Source: Macrostomum hystrix
Taxonomy: Eukaryota; Platyhelminthes; Macrostomidae
DNA: 64,000 bases
Reading direction: 5' to 3'
NCBI GenBank assembly: GCA_950097015.1
Contig: CATNEN010000037.1
Location: 3,191,501-3,255,500, forward strand
The notes under the pieces are model-generated. The model saw only the letters and a list, made by a program, of their open reading frames with translations. It was not told the origin of the DNA and searched no databases. Shown piece after piece: positions 12,804 through 24,412 of the stretch; within the stretch, counting starts at the first letter, position 1, and the number at the start of each line of letters is the position of its first letter. The position numbers and the translations under genes are program-made.

Positions 12804-12937
12804 CCACCTGCTCCCGCACAGCGATGGCAACATGCCTACATTGAGACGCCTTTTAAACCCATTGACTCTAATTGACTCTAAAATTTGATTATTAACCTTG
12901 TAACTCGTTTTAAAATTTATTTTCGTTTTTTTAATAA

Positions 12938-12980
12938 TACCCTGACGAAGGCCAAACTTTGGCCGAAATATTGGTAATTT
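12938..12980 (+). ncRNA. Hammerhead-type ribozyme, left pseudo-LTR
   Basis: CTGACGA at 12942-12948, stem II GGCCAA/TTGGCC closing an ACT loop, GAAA at 12965-12968, helix III TATT, and stem I TACC (12938-12941) with GGTA (12973-12976). Compared with the family-A ribozyme, stem I changes from GACC/GGTC to TACC/GGTA, a compensatory change that supports real pairing. Confidence 0.75.
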
Positions 12981-13056
12981 AATAGTCAACTTTTTTGTTT
13001 CTTAATCAGCAAGCAACTGCCTGAACTGCGTGCGTGGCCTCTGTTCTTCATTATCT

Positions 13057-13273
13057 CATCCCAGGACCAGTTCAGGTAGCGACTTGTGTCGAAATGCCAT
13101 CAAATAACCGCACTTGGCAAAACTCAGGACTGAATGAACAGAATTTTCAATGACCTGCACGTCTTATTGACTCATCGGATCCAACATTTAGACGGCGTCC
13201 AAATTTTCAAGATGACCAATCGAGACAGCGACGGAATGACGTCAGGAGCCGGTCACCCGGGAAGCTCACTTGG
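13057..13273 (+). other. PLE 5' leader between pseudo-LTR and ORF1
   Basis: About 217 bp from the head-to-tail junction to the ORF1 ATG. An upstream ATG at 13094 is in the ORF1 frame but meets a stop after 19 codons, and ATGs in another frame open an overlapping ORF (13134-13547). No promoter element was recognised. Confidence 0.5.
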
Positions 13274-15235
13274 ATGGACACTCAGCGGCGTGATGGGAGA
13301 TGGCGGGATTCGGACCGCGACACTTGGCGCGACCTTCGCCGGTTCGATGAGCGTGTCAACGCTCGCCGCAGCACTAATCAAATCGCTCGTCAGAACACTC
13401 GCGACGAGTCTCGTTTCAGAGCTCGCCGGAACATCCATCGTGAAGCTCGCCAGGACGCCCGCAAGAACAACCACCGTGACAGCCGACAGGACGTCCACCC
13501 TGAGGAACATATGCCAGGTGGAGCGGCCCAGATCGCCCGCAGTGTAAAAAAACTGTTCCGTGCGGTGCACCACCTTGGAAACTGGGATTCTATACCCAAC
13601 GGCGTACACCGGAGAACGGAGATGCTAAAAAGTTTCATCCGACCAGCGATGCCTTCCGACCACACACAGAAACGCGTGGAAGAGAACGCGGAGAACTGGG
13701 AGCTAAGCACCCAGGACACGATGCAAAGCCACTACGAGAACTGCATTATGGATCTGGCTAAGGAGATCGAAAAAGCTTCCAAGGAGATCGACGCAAGCGA
13801 GCTGCACACAGGCTGGCGAGTGGGCTTCCGTTGGGCCGCAAGAGACAGCGGCAAGCGGTTCTCCTCCTCCCGTGACACGCTGAAGACCCAGCTACGGCGA
13901 ATGCAAATCCAGCTCAACATTCCGACTTGGGACGACAATACCGGTGAATCGCTTTTGTTTTTGAATGACTTTCACCCAAATATCACAAAACCACCAACTA
14001 GGGCCAATGAAGTTGAAACGATCTCAGAACAGCTCCCTGGTGTGTTGATAACCCAGATCAGGGATCAGAGTACCACAGATAGTGGGGACACGTTGACAAA
14101 TCAAAGGACCCAACATGCCAATTTCCTGACAGTCGCAGAGCTGTCTCCTAACTGGTGCAGCTTCAATGAGGAACCGAGCATGTGCAGCGACAGCGGCACT
14201 TGCAAAGGAACCCAAACCAACACTGATCTTGCAATTCGTGTGGTCACCATTGAATCTTCAAACTCGCAGGACCAAGCTTCCGGTACTCAGGGGCTTGACA
14301 CGGGGGTGGTCTGCGACCAGACATCCTCACCTGCAGTGGTCGACTGTACTAACAAAGGAAACCAAGCTAACATAGATCTGACAAAACTTTTGTCCAATAC
14401 TGAAGCTTTAAATTCGCAGAGTCGAGTTGCCTGTGCTCAGGGGCTCGACACGGGGGTGGTCTGTGACCAGACATCCTCACCTGTGAATGACAGCAATCAC
14501 CCGGACAATACACACTCATCAATGGCCTTCCACACACCATCTGACCAAAACGCCACTCGACTATGCGATGTTACCGGGGCCACTAAGGCACCACTCCCAA
14601 CTGAGACCGTTGAAGCAAATCAAGAAACACTTCAAGAGCAGAGCCAAACAACCGTGACACCATTAACCAATGTGAATGTCCACAAGGGACCGAAGAAAGA
14701 CTGGAAGCTCTCACCAATAGTAAAATCCACAATTGCGATCGGTGACGAATGCCTAACACAACCGGGTGCGGAAAACTCGGATGTACAATTCGAGATTTTT
14801 CCGAAGCTCAGAGCCGAGAACCTGATCAAAGTACTACGGGGACAAACAGAATCCCCTAATCAGTTGGTCAGAACCGTCATTCTGTTCCCGTGGGGCCAGG
14901 ACCTGTCGAGACAGTTCGAAGGTGTCATCGACAAACAGCTCACGACGATTCTCAACCACTGCCACAAGGCTTTCCCAAAGGCCAACATTTACACCCTGGA
15001 CTCGGCTGCTGACGCTGAGGCACCGGACGACATTCATAAAACGACGGAGAAGCTGAACCGCCACCTCCGGACGATCAACCCGAAGAACCACGTGACACTA
15101 CAGTCTCGACATCTGTCATTCCAACCGGACCTTGTCAGCCTCTCAAATGAATCCGCTTCGAGGATTTTCCAGGTGGCACATGGAAAAGCGCAAAAAAACT
15201 TGACAGTTCCGGGACTGCAAACAGCAGCCAAGTGA
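13274..15235 (+). CDS. PLE ORF1, Gag-like protein of unknown fold (653 aa)
   Basis: Starts at the ATG at 13274; the same frame upstream is closed. The first ~80 residues are Arg/Asp-rich with repeated RxxR-type blocks, suggesting RNA binding. A helical, charged stretch follows (about 110-220), then a Ser/Thr/Gln/Asp-rich linker with a 50-residue tandem duplication (DNA at about 14200-14349 and 14350-14499; both copies carry DTGVVCDQTSSP). The C-terminal ~140 residues look globular, with a hydrophobic strand VILFPWGQDLS followed by helical segments. No CCHC knuckle is seen. The last 80 nt overlap the ORF2 frame and contain a slippery heptamer. By position it corresponds to a Gag or ORF1 product; the function is inferred, not recognised. 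Confidence 0.75.
   Translation: MDTQRRDGRWRDSDRDTWRDLRRFDERVNARRSTNQIARQNTRDESRFRARRNIHREARQDARKNNHRDSRQDVHPEEHMPGGAAQIARSVKKLFRAVHHLGNWDSIPNGVHRRTEMLKSFIRPAMPSDHTQKRVEENAENWELSTQDTMQSHYENCIMDLAKEIEKASKEIDASELHTGWRVGFRWAARDSGKRFSSSRDTLKTQLRRMQIQLNIPTWDDNTGESLLFLNDFHPNITKPPTRANEVETISEQLPGVLITQIRDQSTTDSGDTLTNQRTQHANFLTVAELSPNWCSFNEEPSMCSDSGTCKGTQTNTDLAIRVVTIESSNSQDQASGTQGLDTGVVCDQTSSPAVVDCTNKGNQANIDLTKLLSNTEALNSQSRVACAQGLDTGVVCDQTSSPVNDSNHPDNTHSSMAFHTPSDQNATRLCDVTGATKAPLPTETVEANQETLQEQSQTTVTPLTNVNVHKGPKKDWKLSPIVKSTIAIGDECLTQPGAENSDVQFEIFPKLRAENLIKVLRGQTESPNQLVRTVILFPWGQDLSRQFEGVIDKQLTTILNHCHKAFPKANIYTLDSAADAEAPDDIHKTTEKLNRHLRTINPKNHVTLQSRHLSFQPDLVSLSNESASRIFQVAHGKAQKNLTVPGLQTAAK
15193..15217 (+). 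promoter_or_regulatory. Candidate -1 ribosomal frameshift site between ORF1 and ORF2
   Basis: Heptamer A AAA AAC at 15193-15199 is in the correct zero-frame phase (CAA AAA AAC in ORF1). A -1 slip reads AAA AAA CTT, entering the ORF2 frame, which is open from 15151 onward. After a 4-nt spacer, CAGT (15204-15207) can pair with ACTG (15214-15217), forming a short hairpin with an extra U-G pair. ORF1 ends 34 nt further on. Confidence 0.6.
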
Positions 15236-17478
15236 TTAACATATCACACTATAGGCTTTCCGACAGTGAGGTTGAAGTTTTGGAAAAAGGGAAAAACTTT
15301 ATACCGACCCCGACGTTCCTTGGATCCGAGGTACTTTCAGACTCAATCTCGACCTTCAAGAAGAGAGTAGCCCTAAACTCACTGTTACAACGCCGCACTT
15401 GCGCATTTACACCACGGACCCTGTTTCCCTGTCGCCCATCGATCCCGAACATCAATCTCGAGAACTGGCAATCACACAGACACCTGTTCGAAGCACTAGA
15501 CAACATTAAAATTCCGAAGGTTCTTTACAACAAGCCTAACCTACTCGAGCACCAGAAAAACGCAATTCAGAGTCTAAGGAACAACAATACGATTGTTATT
15601 AAACCAGCCGACAAAGGCAACAACATGGTTATTATGAACCGCGAAGACTACATTCGGGAGGCAAATAGACAACTCTCCAACTCTACTTTCTATCAACAAG
15701 TGAATTCCGCCGCTAGCACTCACACGACTGCTCGGATCACACAAATCTTCAAAGACCTAAAGAATCTAAAGGTTATAACAAACCATCAATATTCCCAACT
15801 AGTCCCACCCAAGGAACCGAGAGATAGAATCTTCTACTTGCTTCCGAAGATTCACAAAGATCCAGAGTCCTGGCCAATCCCCGGGGTACCCCCCGGACGA
15901 CCGATTGTTTCCGACTGCAACTCTGAAAGTTATATGAGCGCCAAACTAATTGATACGTTCTTAAAACCGATCGCAAAAGAGCAAGACTCGTTCGTTCGAG
16001 ACACCGATCACTTCCAAGCAGTGATTCAGAGCCTGGATCTTTCCGTGGATGAAGAAGCTTTTCTGGTCACAATGGATGTCGAATCACTTTACACAAACAT
16101 CCCAACGGATAGAGGGATTGCGACTGTGAAAAACGCACTTCAGATCTACCCTCAACAATCGAGACCAGATCAACAAATACTAGATCTCTTGGACATCAAC
16201 CTTAACCAAAATGACTTTATTTTTGATGACACGCGCTATCTTCAAATTAAGGGCACAAGTATGGGGAAAGCTTTTGCGCCTTCCTACGCGAACATCTTTA
16301 TGGCAGACTGGGAATCCAGAGCCCTGAGTTCTGCACCCTTCACGCCACGATTGTATAAACGCTACATTGACGACATCTTCATGGTTTTTGTTGGTACAGA
16401 GTCCCAACTAATGGAACTACACAGACACTTAAATACATTTGACAGCAATATCCGGCTCACAATGCAACACAGTAAAGAGAAAGTTAACTTCCTAGACTGC
16501 TATGTTGGCCTAACTACACATGATAATAAGAGAAAACTGACTTGCTCGATCTACTTCAAACCCACTGACTCTCGCCAACTTTTGAACCCAAACTCATTCC
16601 ACCCGAAGCACACCTTTAAGGGTATTTTGAAATCCCAGTTCCTACGCTATGCACGTCGCTGCACATTCAAAGCCGACTTTGACCAGGCCAGCAGCGACCT
16701 GATGGGCATATTAAAGAAGCAGGGTTATTCAGTCCGTCTGATTCGGAACGCGAAAAAATCTGCCCTCAGACAGTTAGGCTTCTACCCGGATTGTCTTTGG
16801 GAGTTTGGTTTCCTATTCTGTGACACCCCTGGCTGCGACTTGTGCAAGGAGCACGGCCAATTCGGCCAGGTCTGCCCTGGCTCCAATTCTACGAAAATGG
16901 TCTACAGAATCTGCCAAAAAGTCCGCTGCGATTCAAGAAACACTGTCTACGCTATTCTTTGCAAAGCTTGCGATAGCAGCTGCGTTTATGTAGGTGAGAC
17001 AGGTGGGGCTCTAAAGACTCGACTCAAGGCCCACCTGAGCGACATCAGACTAACCAAGGACACCCCAGTTGCAAGGCATTTTTGCGCTTCAGGTCACAAC
17101 CTCCAGGATTTACGCTTCATGGGACTGTGGTACATCAGTCCTGAGAGTGACACCGACAAGGCGGCAGCTCAACGCAAACGCCGTGACATGGAGCAGAAAC
17201 TCATAGACTTATTAAGCACCATGGCTCCCGCTGGAATAAACACAGCTGACAATAACAAAAGTGCATGCATTCCCATAGTGATTCCATTCAGTGACCACTC
17301 TGCAAGCACTATACGTAAAATGCGCACTGCCATATCTGAGCACGCACAGGGTCTGAACACTGTAGCTGCGTACACCAAGTCCCGCTCGTTAAAAGACATA
17401 CTCTGCCCCTCAAGACTTCCAACTCTGATCGATTGTACGCTTAACCACATTTCAGAGGAGACGTACTCATCCAACTGA
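15232..17478 (+). CDS. PLE ORF2: reverse transcriptase with GIY-YIG endonuclease
   Basis: The frame is open from 15151; the first possible start codon near the ORF1 stop is a GTG at 15232, so translation as a -1 fusion with ORF1 is more likely than independent initiation. Numbered from that GTG: PLE N-terminal motif LSDSEVEVLEKG (9-20), KPADKGNNMV (124-133), LPKIHK (204-209), GRPIVS (222-227), MDVESLYTNIP (281-291, palm motif with catalytic Asp), GTSMGKAFAP (341-350), RYIDD (377-381, catalytic Asp pair) and NFLD (419-422). A Cys-rich linker (530-566) precedes a GIY-YIG nuclease with VYAILC (572-577), CVYVGET (584-590), Arg597, a conserved Glu near 654 and GIN at 668-670. All catalytic positions look intact. 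The order RT then GIY-YIG is diagnostic of endonuclease-positive PLEs. Confidence 0.95.
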   Translation: MINISHYRLSDSEVEVLEKGKNFIPTPTFLGSEVLSDSISTFKKRVALNSLLQRRTCAFTPRTLFPCRPSIPNINLENWQSHRHLFEALDNIKIPKVLYNKPNLLEHQKNAIQSLRNNNTIVIKPADKGNNMVIMNREDYIREANRQLSNSTFYQQVNSAASTHTTARITQIFKDLKNLKVITNHQYSQLVPPKEPRDRIFYLLPKIHKDPESWPIPGVPPGRPIVSDCNSESYMSAKLIDTFLKPIAKEQDSFVRDTDHFQAVIQSLDLSVDEEAFLVTMDVESLYTNIPTDRGIATVKNALQIYPQQSRPDQQILDLLDINLNQNDFIFDDTRYLQIKGTSMGKAFAPSYANIFMADWESRALSSAPFTPRLYKRYIDDIFMVFVGTESQLMELHRHLNTFDSNIRLTMQHSKEKVNFLDCYVGLTTHDNKRKLTCSIYFKPTDSRQLLNPNSFHPKHTFKGILKSQFLRYARRCTFKADFDQASSDLMGILKKQGYSVRLIRNAKKSALRQLGFYPDCLWEFGFLFCDTPGCDLCKEHGQFGQVCPGSNSTKMVYRICQKVRCDSRNTVYAILCKACDSSCVYVGETGGALKTRLKAHLSDIRLTKDTPVARHFCASGHNLQDLRFMGLWYISPESDTDKAAAQRKRRDMEQKLIDLLSTMAPAGINTADNNKSACIPIVIPFSDHSASTIRKMRTAISEHAQGLNTVAAYTKSRSLKDILCPSRLPTLIDCTLNHISEETYSSN

Positions 17479-17612
17479 CCACCTGCTCCCGCACAGCGAT
17501 GGCAACATGCCTACATTGAGACGCCTTTTAAACCCATTGACTCTAATTGACTCTAAAATTTGATTATTAACCTTGTAACTCGTTTTAAAATTTATTTTCG
17601 TTTTTTTAATAA

Positions 17613-17655
17613 TACCCTGACGAAGGCCAAACTTTGGCCGAAATATTGGTAATTT
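17613..17655 (+). ncRNA. Hammerhead-type ribozyme, right pseudo-LTR
   Basis: Same sequence as the copy at 12938 (offset 4675): CTGACGA at 17617-17623, GAAA at 17640-17643, stem I TACC/GGTA. A ribozyme in each terminal repeat would release a unit-length transcript spanning from one terminus to the other. Confidence 0.75.
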
Positions 17656-17724
17656 AATAGTCAACTTTTTTGTTTCTTAATCAGCAAGCAACTGCCTGAA
17701 CTGCGTGCGTGGCCTCTGTTCTTC

Positions 17725-20218
<2,494 letters not shown>

Positions 20219-20523
20219 AATATAATAACCAGTATTTCTTTCTTTAAAAGCTTTAGCAGGTAGCGAGATGAAACTTACCAAAGTAAATTCGAATTTTCAA
20301 ACCAGTTGCTTGTCGATTATTAAGAGGCCAGAGTAGCTCTGTTTTATCCCCGATGTGCGTCGTGAAACAGCTCTAAAATCTCTTCGTAAATCCGCCGTCC
20401 AATGAGGAGCTGTGCATTTCAAGGAGGCGTCCTTCACAACCCTATTTAGAAATTTTCCTCTATTGGCCAGAATGCAATGATAAAAAGTATGAGAATTGCA
20501 TTGGATAAAGACGGGAAAATTAC
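20219..20523. other. Unique spacer between inverted TATC and GATA arrays
   Basis: About 305 bp of unique sequence without a recognised gene or element, separating two tetranucleotide arrays in opposite orientation. Confidence 0.6.
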
Positions 20524-20925
<402 letters not shown>

Positions 20926-21275
20926 AATCGATCTAGAATAGATAAAAGTTATTCTAATTGGTCAATGGTGATTGGCGGAGGTCGTCTGATACAATGAATA
21001 GATTTGCCTGCTCATGCATTCAACTGTTTGTGTGGGACAGGCGAAGATTAGGGCAGCAGCCTCAAAAGCCTATCAAAGAGTATCCAAGCAAAGTAATTTG
21101 CATTCGCAGTCGATCCTCCAGCCGTCATGTCTCCACTGGGAGCTCTGTTAAAGAGACCGGCTTTGGCCGTGAACCAAAGTACATGATGAAGCTACGGCAA
21201 TTAATTTGATTTGCCAAATCAGGGTCGAAATACCCTTGATAAAGCAGGACTATAGGTTTGAAGTCTCTACTGCGT

Positions 21276-21720
21276 CTATGGGATAGATTAGCAATCCATT
21301 CTATTCCTTCATCCATGGGATAGATTAGCAATCCATTCTATTCCTTCATCCATGGGATAGATTAGCAATCCATTCTATTCCTTCATCCATGGGATAGATT
21401 AGCAATCCATTCTATTCCCTCAACCATGTGATAGACTAGCAATCCATTGTATTCCTTCATCCATGGGATAGATTAGCAATCCATTCTATTCCCTCAACCA
21501 TGGGATAGACTAGCAATCCATTGTATTCCTTCATCCATGGGATAGATTAGCAATCCATTCTATTCCCTCAACCATGGGATAGACTAGCAATCCATTGTAT
21601 TCCTTCATCCATGGGATGGATTAGCAATCCATTCTATTCCCTCAACCATGGGATAGACTAGCAATTCGTTGAATTTCTTCATTCATAGGATAGACTAGCA
21701 ATCCATTCTATTCAATGGGA
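21276..21720. repeat. Minisatellite, 37-bp unit
   Basis: About 12 copies of a 37-bp unit with core GGGATAGATTAGCAATCC and alternating CCTTCATC/CCTCAACC ends. The alternation suggests a dimeric 74-bp register in the middle of the array. Confidence 0.85.
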
Positions 21721-24412
21721 TCGGCAATTGAAGCTCATGACATTCTCTGGTTGTGACAGTCGCGGGTTCCTGACAGCTCTGTTCAACCCAACGACTTAAG
21801 CAGCAACTGTCGCAGACATTTTCATTAATGGTTTTCTCGGGAGCTGCATGGTTTGATTTTTGTTTGGTTGAAAGCTTAGTTAAGAACTTTAAGATCTTAA
21901 ATAATTTTTGTACTTTTGGGTGAGTAGTGGAGGATGAGTTTGTTTGGTCTGAATTAGCGCCGTTTTTATGTTATCATTTAATTGTGGTTGAAAAAATTGT
22001 TTTTTTTTTTGAGCCTGCTTACTTGTGATCGCGTTTTATGCATGATACTCGTATTATGCAAACTGAAGCGGAAGGTACAGAAGCTGGAAGCAGACAGTAA
22101 AATACCTTTATTGTGCACTACAGTAGTTTCGGGTCGGAAGCTAATGCCATAAACTAGCTTGCAATACGAGTACACTTCGAACTTTAGGTCGATCGTAGGA
22201 CCAAATAAATCCACTTTTAGAAAATAGAAACGCCACAAGAAGGCCGAATTGAAGAAGAAAATTCGGTTCGAAATCTCTTTAAATGTTACTGCATGCTGTA
22301 CATACTCGTATATGTTTAGAAACATTATCAATAAGACTGGCTTGTAAGACGGAACGTTCTGTGTTAGCATATAAATATTACGTCCGGAGCTTGAAGCCCC
22401 GTGATTATACAGATTCGGAATTCTTATCTAAACGTCGGGGTTTGGCATCTCAGTTCTATTGAAACAAATCGTGTCCTTGATTGGATTTCAAAATCAATTA
22501 AATTATAGGATTTGTCTTCATGTGAGTTTTTAGCCGTAATCTGTTATTATATGTTCATTAGCTAGCCTTCTTTAAAATATTATAACGATTAAAACAAACA
22601 GCGCACCTATTTAAGTATATACAATTTTTGTGATATCTAAGCGATTACTTGAAACAGTTTAAAGGGGCCTAACATTAATTTAGCTGAATATCTGTTTCAG
22701 TAGTCACTTCACGCGCAATACAACTAAATTATAACGTTTAGTGCAGTATCCAACACTCAACATTTTAACTTTCAGGATTCCAATGCTAGTTTGCGGCAAT
22801 ATAAGACGGAAAATTGTTCAATAATTCAGCCCAAATGTGATTGCTGCGCCCAATCGATTAGATTTCTTTGCCCTGCACCGCTAAAGAGAAGAAAACCTTG
22901 GCGCGTTTTTGTTCTTCTCAATTTAGTAGCGGATGGAATGGAGAGCCGATAAAAACAAACCCGCGACCGGAGATTCGTCCCCAACCCCACTCTTCCAACC
23001 CATTTCCTTGAGCAAACAGACGACTGTCCAAGAGCTTTTTGCAGGTTTCGTCATAATAAACCTGAATTAGTTCAACCTGTCTATTTTTATGGTGCTCGAA
23101 CTGAAAAATCGAGCTAGAGTTGCGACGAAAATTGTTAAATGACTGCTTGTTAAACAATGGTTACAGAGTTGCAATTTTGATTCAATGAAAGTTTCGGGCA
23201 AATTATAATCTGCGTAAATTAACTGCCAGATAAGAATACAAGAAAAAAGTGGACACACAGAATAATTTAAGCACTGTATGGGCATGAAAGAAAGAAGTAA
23301 AAATTTATCATAATTAAAACTTACAAAGGCAGTAAGACGCGGAAGACACATCACTATACGAGAATTATGCACTAAAAACAGCATTAAAATTTTACAAACC
23401 TGACTGGCTCACAACGCCTAAAAGCTGAACGCAGATATATAACCTTCGTATTATGCGAGGTCTGACTTAACGAACTAGCATTGCAGTACTATTGTACTAA
23501 TATTGGAATAAGAGTAATATTACAACCCTAAGCATAATAAATAATATAGTTTCGCCGCAACATTTTTTTGGCGTTTGAACGACTTAAGGCTTGTACAAAC
23601 TTAACATAAATAAAGTTTCTGTACGTGGCTTCTCAAAATATGCGTTTCTCTGAAACATTTCTGCCTAAGGAAAAAGGAAAGGCCCATTATAGTATAACTA
23701 TATCACTGGTCCTTGAGCCAAGAGTAGAAATTAGGCGCAGACAAAAAAGTATTTCAATGCAATAAATATTTCGTGACCAATGAAACCATTGCATTTTTTA
23801 CTATCTACAATGAACCTTTATAAAATAAAGTGATTCCATATGAAATGAGCGCTTCTAAACAGTTAATAAAAACACTACAGATGCATACTAGTTTTTTCTC
23901 TGGTTTCTCATCGTTCGAAGCTTACATATTTCACATTGTACTAAAGCTTTCCATGGAGAGGTCCAGATGCAGTTTAAGAACAAAAGGGCGGACGAATGAA
24001 TGGATTAAAAGCGAAAAAGTAAGCGAAAATAAGTGAGTGTAAGTGTTTTTATGACGTCCGTTCAATTTAGCGGACAATTGATAGATAAAACAATTTTTGC
24101 TTGTTTCTATGCAAAAAAACGCACGAGAAATCCGTTTAGACAAACTTATGATGTTTAGATTAAAAAAAGTTGAATTAATTTTTCAGCGCTTAAATTTTCA
24201 TGCTCGCGATTCCCTTTAGTTAAAATTTAAACTACGAAAGAGATCACGTTGATCTTGAAAATGGAAGCCACATGAATCAAATTGCAATTATAGTACATAC
24301 TTGTAGCTTGTACGCCGTACGCGTAGTTCTTATAGAGACCGAGATGGTTAGCAAAAATATAGATTTCACGACGATGACAATTTTATAATTAAAAAAGATA
24401 GGGCGTTTTAAA
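21721..24412. other. AT-rich interval without recognised gene
   Basis: Short ORFs up to 130 codons on the minus strand show no domain, splice context or compositional signal. The stretch probably includes upstream regulatory sequence of the membrane-protein gene starting at 24413. Confidence 0.4.

Noticed and set aside
13134-13547. 137-codon ORF overlapping the start of PLE ORF1 in another frame
   Set aside because: Lies over the Arg-rich part of ORF1; its composition (Ala/Thr/Ser) is what a shifted reading of CGN-rich codons gives. No independent support.
21978-23384. Several minus-strand ORFs of 79-130 codons in AT-rich DNA
   Set aside because: Hydrophobic, low-complexity translations typical of AT-rich sequence; no splice or domain support.
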